From a virus, in IMG/VR virus record IMGVR_UViG_3300043466_002109, positions 1 to 20,792 of that record: a stretch of 20,792 nucleotides of DNA, one strand, 5' to 3'. The translations under genes were made by a program, and so were the position numbers. Below are positions 16,201 to 20,792 of the stretch, one piece after another. The stretch's first letter is position 1. Each line of letters begins with the position of its first letter. The notes beneath the pieces are model-generated. The model searched no databases and had not been told where the DNA came from. It worked only from the letters and a program-made list of their open reading frames with translations.

Positions 16201-16934
16201 ATGCAGAATTTTCTAATGGATTGATAAACTATGATGGATTCTACTTGAACACAGATGGGTTTATAAGTGCAGATAAAAAATTACAGAATAAAGACTACTA
16301 TCATAACTTCTCTTATGAGATTGAATCTGAAACATCATTGGACGATTACAAAGAAACTGTAAATCGTGTCGCTCATCCAGCTGGTTTACAATTATTGTCT
16401 AGATATCTAGCAAAAGATATTCTGTTAACTGGTAATGATACGAAATCCAATCTGCATTCCTCTAACTCAGCGCAAACGACAAATGCTAATACTTCGTTTG
16501 CTAGCAACGTCTTTTATGGTAATTCTGCCTCTCTATTCTCAACAACAACTGCAGTCGGCGATATTGTCATAATAAATACATCAACAACAGCGCAAAATAG
16601 AAAATATAGTCGACTAGTTACTAGAGTTGTGAACGATACAACATTATGGCTGGAAGAGCCAATCGGTGGATTGGGTGACGGTAAGATTAGAACCACAGCG
16701 GCATGTAACGAGATAATCGTATTTTCTAATTCTTCTGCAATTACTGAAAGTTTGATTGCTGGTGATGATATTAGATTTAATATTAGTAGCACAATATATG
16801 ACAGAGAAGTTGTAAGTATAAGCGGAAACACCATTACATTAAATACAACTGTACCAGCTGCTGCTAATGTATTGTACAATAAAATTCCAAGTTACAATGT
16901 TGTCGGGTTTGATATAATTAAAACGAACGGATAA
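13224..16934 (+). CDS. gp7: gp7-like baseplate wedge initiator
   Basis: 1236 residues (T4 gp7 is 1032), ATG 13224 in TAATG with gp6. Residues 1-140 are helical and well conserved in style: VENQLPEFIRADHPTFVLLL, YYEYMEQ, FFYSKKGSADSFKFIFRTLY, then EVYFPKEDILKASDGKW. The rest is beta-rich with repeated modules: one 'IRIGDTRRKVV' type at residues 156-219, another near 522-590, two at the C-terminus, and 'GGTGY...' modules near 365-407 and 769-848. Residues about 990-1066 contain FYLNTDGFISADKKLQNKDY, YHNFSYEIESE and RVAHPAGLQLL, which I recognise from the C-terminal half of this protein in other marine T4-like phages. Position between gp6 and gp8 fits gp7, on which wedge assembly starts. Identity with T4 gp7 rests on context. 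Confidence 0.7.
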   Translation: MFANNYISTIVENQLPEFIRADHPTFVLLLKKYYEYMEQTNKTLDVGKNLYDYMDVDTTRADLIKYFKSKIIPNFPEETELSTEKLIKAAKFFYSKKGSADSFKFIFRTLYGQEVEVYFPKEDILKASDGKWKLPKAIRLSFYDKSALIPGGNVNVFAVTANTINSNGINFVTKDVTVNSYIRIGDTRRKVVYVNTAGDYIKVDLPFPNVKDVDGVVVNQTFDSVRIYKVELSEYSNFNVKLLEKRGGIGEISRTTCVIEKAILTVDGETGREFVELYISNIFKLFDPGENLVVEYEDENGISRTFKSKIISLISNIKLYKNRFNVVQTGRKYFTGDPVVIYGGLNDSVDAVKAIAVVNNVSLGSIESITVAEPGYLFRDDPNSLVRVLSNTGVGANIQISGIWEDGANSETFEFNTDAIEFKTDIALNTTQYDFDNVTTFINLTAGFGNTTTSVNLKTATYTASTVNDYYKSFIVKIISGTGSDGSGTKINSAVITAYNGTSNVASWGTTKSITGTVNVTSGSTGVVGNTTVSHETQFVDGSIPGFYTYLAAGKDIEIAGETRTIATVTNNHHLTVTSAFTTSASNVKLNANSTLTTAPDSTSNCLLSVGFDTTLGSAFSYETIRLGKVRFLDLEDGGSFFEEPPTFDAISMHDTDYSLDEGFLVIPKGQFSNYNREGTPPSIRLASGNAVYSLANGYYTGTRLFLDVGDTSHFSTVVDYIVTDPGSSANVKTVYLDRVFENNIDSTTILNKSLFFDFRPNVRGTGKIGTLLLKKGGTGYSVTDNVEFVGTGYGANAYLTVSSGVITGITLDNRGEGYPAVPSIIIKNGSAVSSGTGAEFQIYLLSDGESFAAETSDIGRIQDFRMINRGFDYANTPFVSLRVADILTDNLAAGKVIIEGDSVWQGGATNSGATFQAIVDGAFRADATNTVIRVFNYSGSLNTQLPIKVATQAGNLTLNVSTQNANISFNNTNEIKNRKYPVYYGDGSAKANAEFSNGLINYDGFYLNTDGFISADKKLQNKDYYHNFSYEIESETSLDDYKETVNRVAHPAGLQLLSRYLAKDILLTGNDTKSNLHSSNSAQTTNANTSFASNVFYGNSASLFSTTTAVGDIVIINTSTTAQNRKYSRLVTRVVNDTTLWLEEPIGGLGDGKIRTTAACNEIIVFSNSSAITESLIAGDDIRFNISSTIYDREVVSISGNTITLNTTVPAAANVLYNKIPSYNVVGFDIIKTNG

Positions 16935-16937
16935 ACA

Positions 16938-18557
16938 ATGAAGTCTATAATAACAAAAGATTTTGGGATTACTAACGCAGAAAATTTTGAGTCAATGGTT
17001 TCGTTACCATTGTCCAGAGTTTATGTTATGGTTGGAAAAACAACACCTTGGGCAAATACTTCTAATCCAACAACTTTAGACGACATTACAGTACAAACAC
17101 CGTATGACACCACGAGTTATAAGAATCAAATTTTTAACGACGCTGAATTGATCAAACGTGTAACTAGCAGCGATATCCAACCAGTTATCCCTAGAGTCGA
17201 CTGGGCTAATAACGAAGTCTATGTTGCCTACGATCAAACTGCAAATCTTTTTACAAAAGTCTTAGACACTGCTTATACCAGTGGTTCTGTTAACGTTGGT
17301 AGCGGTTTATTGAATACTATTAATGCAAACGGCATTAATTTTACAACAGTAACCCCATCTATCTCTATTGGATCCATAATTAAAATTGGCGACGAAAGAA
17401 AAGAAGTGGTCAGTTTTAACTCTACTGCATTAGTTGTTAACACTTCATTCGCCAGCGCATATTCTTCTGCAAATTTGTTTAAAACAACAGTAACTACAAC
17501 GCAATATGCAAACAAATTTTACGTCAGAAACACTAAAGATCAGGTCTTTAAGTGTTTGTTCAATAATGGAGGCATTGTCAGCAATACTATGCCTCAGATT
17601 TCTATAGGTGGAGAACTTCCTGAAAACCCATATGTGGAAACTGCCGATGGATATAAATGGAAGTTTATGTATACAATCCCAACTGGATTAAAGAATAAAT
17701 TTTTTACAGACAAATATATGCCAGTTCTTCGCGACACTATCGTATTTGATAATGCTAAAGACGGGCGAATCGACATCGTTAAAATTATAAATGGTGGCTC
17801 AGGTTACTATGGCGGAACAACAGTCAGTAACTATGCCATTGTCGATGTAGATGGTGATGGAACATTGGCTGACATTACAGTTGATGTGGTTGATGGAGTA
17901 ATTACTGATATCAATATAGTTAATGGCGGAAACAATTATACGAGAGCAACCATAACTTTAGATGATCCAATCAAACAATTAATCGGTACTACAGCAAATT
18001 TGCAGGCAATCATAAGCCCGCAATACGGTCACGGTTCAGACGCGGCGAGAGAACTCGGCGCTTCAAGCCTAATGATATCTATGGATTTCTCAAGCGACGT
18101 CGATGGAAATCTTCCTACTCAATCCAATGGTAAGGATACAATTAGACAATTTTCTTTGGTGAGAGACATTAAACTTAAGACTGGGTCTTTGGCTACTGGT
18201 TCGGTTTATCCGATGTATACAAAGGTGTTTACTTCTAATCCTCCTGTTGATTTCGATAATAATGCTGAGATTTATGTTGGGTCGAGTTACGAAACAGCGG
18301 TATTTAAAGCGAGAGTTGTCCATTTTGACAGCGCATCAAATGTGTTGTATCTAAATAATCTTGTTGGCGATTTGACTGCAGTAGAAAATGAGGCAGTTCG
18401 CCAAAAAGACGCTCCTTCCTCGTTCGCTAAAGCATTTAACGTTGTTTCCCCTGATATAAATATATTTTCAGGCGAAATACTCTATGTTGAAAATAGAGAT
18501 AAAATTACAAGAAATCTCTCTCAAACCGAAACATTAAAACTTGTTGTTGAATTTTAA
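16938..18557 (+). CDS. gp8: gp8 baseplate wedge protein
   Basis: 539 residues (T4 gp8 is 334). ATG 16938 lies three bases after the gp7-like stop. The N-terminus SRVYVMVGKTTPWANTSNPT (residues 26-45), followed by LIKRVTSSDIQPVIPRVDW, is the gp8 signature. The middle has VRNTKDQVFKCLFNNGG, ADGYKWKFMYTIPTGLKNKF, both typical of gp8. Extra length comes from two inserts: a 'SIGSIIKIGDERKEVV' beta module near residues 115-181 and a 'GGSGYYGG...GGNNY' module near 277-358. gp8 binds gp7 and gp10 in T4 wedges. The C-terminus (ETLKLVVEF) resembles other gp8 ends. A late-type promoter box lies inside its 3' end. Confidence 0.85.
   Translation: MKSIITKDFGITNAENFESMVSLPLSRVYVMVGKTTPWANTSNPTTLDDITVQTPYDTTSYKNQIFNDAELIKRVTSSDIQPVIPRVDWANNEVYVAYDQTANLFTKVLDTAYTSGSVNVGSGLLNTINANGINFTTVTPSISIGSIIKIGDERKEVVSFNSTALVVNTSFASAYSSANLFKTTVTTTQYANKFYVRNTKDQVFKCLFNNGGIVSNTMPQISIGGELPENPYVETADGYKWKFMYTIPTGLKNKFFTDKYMPVLRDTIVFDNAKDGRIDIVKIINGGSGYYGGTTVSNYAIVDVDGDGTLADITVDVVDGVITDINIVNGGNNYTRATITLDDPIKQLIGTTANLQAIISPQYGHGSDAARELGASSLMISMDFSSDVDGNLPTQSNGKDTIRQFSLVRDIKLKTGSLATGSVYPMYTKVFTSNPPVDFDNNAEIYVGSSYETAVFKARVVHFDSASNVLYLNNLVGDLTAVENEAVRQKDAPSSFAKAFNVVSPDINIFSGEILYVENRDKITRNLSQTETLKLVVEF
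18455..18462 (+). promoter_or_regulatory. Exact late promoter box TATAAATA inside gp8
   Basis: TATAAATA followed by TATTTT, close to the T4 late consensus, lies about 105 bases before the ATG at 18568. It could give extra transcription of the DUF4815-type gene and what follows. The box is inside codons, so chance cannot be excluded. Confidence 0.4.
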
Positions 18558-18567
18558 GGTGTAACTA

Positions 18568-20792
18568 ATGGCAGAATTTAACGCAGAACCATACTGGGAC
18601 GATTTTGAGGCGACTAATGGCGCCCTAGAAAAGAATTATATGAGAATTCTTTTTCGCCCTGGATATGCTGTACAGGCTCGTGAACTTACACAAATTCAAT
18701 CTATTCTGCAAAACCAAATTAAACAATTTGGAGACCATGTCTTTCAAGACGGATCCCCAGTTATCGGCGGTCATCTTACTCTAGACACATCAATTAATTA
18801 TGTTAAACTTGATAAACAGTATGATAATCGCGACGTTGATTTAGAGGACTTCTTAGGGCTAACCGTATTTAACAGTGGTTCTCCTAAAACTCGTGCTAAA
18901 GTTATACAAACCTATTTCGCAACAAATGATAGAACTCTATTAGTTAAATATCTTCGCGGTTCTACGTTTACAGCCAGCCAAACTATCTCTACTGGCGCTG
19001 GTAATAGTGCTAACGTTGTTGCAACTAACCCAACTGGAGTAGGTTCAGTCGTTTCTATCAACAAAGGCGTTTTTTACGTTGATGGATTTTTTGTAACGGT
19101 TGCACCACAAACAATTGTGTTGGAACCATATAGTTCAACACCAACTTATAGAGTCGGTCTACAAATCGATGAAGAGTTTGTTACCGAATCAGTTGATACA
19201 GCATTGTTGGATCCAGCGCAAGAAGCCTTTAACTATCAGGCTCCTGGTGCACACAGATACCAATTTAATCTAGTATTGGCTAAAAGAAGCATTAACTCTG
19301 TTGATGATAGAAGATTTTTTGAATTGCTCAGAGTTGAAAATGGCGTTGTAACAAAACAAGTCAGTTATCCAATTTACTCTGAGTTAGAGAAAACTCTTGC
19401 TCGCAGAACATATGATGAATCTGGTAACTATGCTGTAAAACCATTTCGTGTTAATATAAGCGCGAATACACCAGCTACAAGCACTGCTGCAAATAACTCG
19501 TTTATTGTAAATATTGAACCTGGTAAAGCCTATGTAAAAGGTTTTGAATTCGAAACCATAGGAACAACAAAGGTTTCTGCGCAGCGCGCAAGAAATACTA
19601 AAAACAATAAAGATTATGATTTGTCAGTTTACTATGGAAATAGAGTACAGGTAACAGATGTGCTCGGTAGCGAAACTAATGGTATTACGTTTTCTGATAA
19701 TCTGGACCAAGTCGATGTTCACTGCGTAGCAAACTCAGTTGTAGACTTATCAGGTGAAACATCGAAATATTATGCAACCAGAATTGGAACAGCAAAATTA
19801 AGAAACTTCGATAGAACTTCTTCTCAAAGTGTGTTCCACACATATTTAACAGATGTTAATTTTACGCCAATTATAGGTCTTGCTGGATCTAATGCTGCGA
19901 ATGTATCCTCAATTAATTTAGGAGCGCACTTCTCAGCCAACACTGGAGCATATGTTGGTGGAACTGTGACCATGATTGACACTAATGTCGGTCAATCTGG
20001 AAAAATTGTTTATTACAACGGAACAACTAAAATCGCAAGTTTAGATTCCAGTTTTACAACTGCACCAGTTACAAATGATCGTTTCTCGCTATCAATGCCT
20101 ATTGGTTCTGCAGAATCGATTATGATTGCTAATACAACGTCGTTTTCTACTGCAAATCTACAAGCAAATGTTTCTGTCAACAGCAAAGACACTTTAGGCA
20201 ATACAGTAATTGAAGATTCTTTATACAACAAAATGTTGTTCGAACTTCCAAATTACTATATTGAACGCGATAGCGATGTATCTGTAGATGTATATAAAAG
20301 ATATATCTTAAAAAATCAAACTTTTAGTTCTAATGGTGCTTGTACTATTTCTTCTCCTTCTAGCACTGATACATTTGATTTCGGCACAAACGGGCAAACT
20401 GTTTCTAGTGCAGATATTAATGAAAACATTATAGTTGTTGCTGCAGCGGGTGCCACAGCCAATTCTGAAAATATTGGGCGCATCATAGATTTAACTGCAA
20501 GCCCTAGAAGCGTTTATAGAACTGGCGCGCAAACATTAACCATTAATACACAAAATTTTGCTGGTGCATCATTTACTGGCGACATATATATCACAACTAA
20601 ACTTGTTAACGCCAACGGTACAACCAGAAGAGTTAAAACCTTAATTGAATCTAACGCAGCTCTAACTTCTGGAGACACACTTTCTTCTGCTGCTGATGCC
20701 AATAATTATACAGAAGTTAAGATAAATTCTTCTAATGGTATTGCATGGTTTACATCTGCAAATGTTATAGCCAAAACTCCTGACCAAAAACA
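18568..20792 (+). CDS. DUF4815-type virion structural protein (N-terminal part; runs off the right edge)
   Basis: The frame is open from ATG 18568 to the window end (741 codons plus two bases). AAGGTG lies 7 bases upstream and the gap to gp8 is 10 bases. The N-terminus is diagnostic: EKNYMRILFRPGYAVQAREL, then TQIQSILQNQIKQFGDHVFQ and DGSPVIGGHL, the pattern of DUF4815 proteins found in marine T4-like phages. Later strands include GVFYVDGFFVTV, DDRRFFELLRVENG and NIEPGKAYVKGFEFE (a repeated 'G.ayV.G.e' feature). The rest is Ser/Thr/Asn-rich beta sequence. It occupies the place of T4 gp9/gp10 after gp8, so a peripheral wedge or fibre-attachment role is a reasonable inference. No enzyme motif is seen. 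Confidence 0.8.
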   Translation, partial: MAEFNAEPYWDDFEATNGALEKNYMRILFRPGYAVQARELTQIQSILQNQIKQFGDHVFQDGSPVIGGHLTLDTSINYVKLDKQYDNRDVDLEDFLGLTVFNSGSPKTRAKVIQTYFATNDRTLLVKYLRGSTFTASQTISTGAGNSANVVATNPTGVGSVVSINKGVFYVDGFFVTVAPQTIVLEPYSSTPTYRVGLQIDEEFVTESVDTALLDPAQEAFNYQAPGAHRYQFNLVLAKRSINSVDDRRFFELLRVENGVVTKQVSYPIYSELEKTLARRTYDESGNYAVKPFRVNISANTPATSTAANNSFIVNIEPGKAYVKGFEFETIGTTKVSAQRARNTKNNKDYDLSVYYGNRVQVTDVLGSETNGITFSDNLDQVDVHCVANSVVDLSGETSKYYATRIGTAKLRNFDRTSSQSVFHTYLTDVNFTPIIGLAGSNAANVSSINLGAHFSANTGAYVGGTVTMIDTNVGQSGKIVYYNGTTKIASLDSSFTTAPVTNDRFSLSMPIGSAESIMIANTTSFSTANLQANVSVNSKDTLGNTVIEDSLYNKMLFELPNYYIERDSDVSVDVYKRYILKNQTFSSNGACTISSPSSTDTFDFGTNGQTVSSADINENIIVVAAAGATANSENIGRIIDLTASPRSVYRTGAQTLTINTQNFAGASFTGDIYITTKLVNANGTTRRVKTLIESNAALTSGDTLSSAADANNYTEVKINSSNGIAWFTSANVIAKTPDQK

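Noticed and set aside
16569-16576. AATAAATA late-box-like octamer inside gp7
   Set aside because: About 360 bases from the next start and within ordinary codons; AT-rich sequence gives such matches by chance.

Overview
The window is a block of virion structural genes from a T4-like contractile-tailed phage (myovirus). The evidence is a near-complete set of T4-type baseplate and tail proteins (gp4, gp26, gp48, gp53, gp27, gp5, gp25, gp6, gp7-like, gp8), AT-rich base composition, tightly packed genes with TAATG stop/start junctions, and T4-type late promoter boxes (NATAAATA). The sequence style (extra beta-rich modules, gp5 without lysozyme, a DUF4815-type protein after gp8) resembles marine exo-T-even phages such as cyanophages or SAR11-type phages more than coliphage T4. 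The host cannot be read from this window. No tRNA, rRNA, CRISPR array, insertion sequence or host gene was seen.

Layout: two divergent late operons meet at about 3469-3490. Leftward (minus strand, 3468 to 1): gp4 head-completion nuclease, a gp2-like protein, a tail-tube-fold protein (gp54-like), gp26, a small gp51/tail-chaperone-like reading frame, and the N-terminal 283 codons of a large protein in the tape-measure position, cut by the window edge. Rightward (plus strand, 3491 to 20792): gp48 tube cap, gp53 wedge, gp27-like hub, gp5 spike, a 62-codon hypothetical protein, a ~670-aa structural protein of unknown function, gp25, gp6, gp7-like, gp8, and the first ~741 codons of a DUF4815-type structural protein cut by the right edge.

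How they work together: gp27 and gp5 form the central hub and spike. gp25, gp6, gp7, gp8 and gp53 build the wedges around it. gp48 and the gp54-like protein cap the hub and start tail-tube growth. gp26 and the gp51-like product are expected to act as assembly factors for the hub and tape measure. gp4 and the gp2-like protein finish the filled head.

The most notable observation is a perfect -1 slippery heptamer (T TTT TTT) five codons before the gp26 stop-codon region ends, followed by a 7-bp hairpin. It puts gp26 in frame with the small downstream ORF, which has neither ATG nor Shine-Dalgarno sequence at its expected start. This would be a gpG/gpGT-like programmed frameshift of tail-assembly chaperones in a T4-type phage. 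A second theme is two families of short beta modules repeated across four neighbouring baseplate genes.
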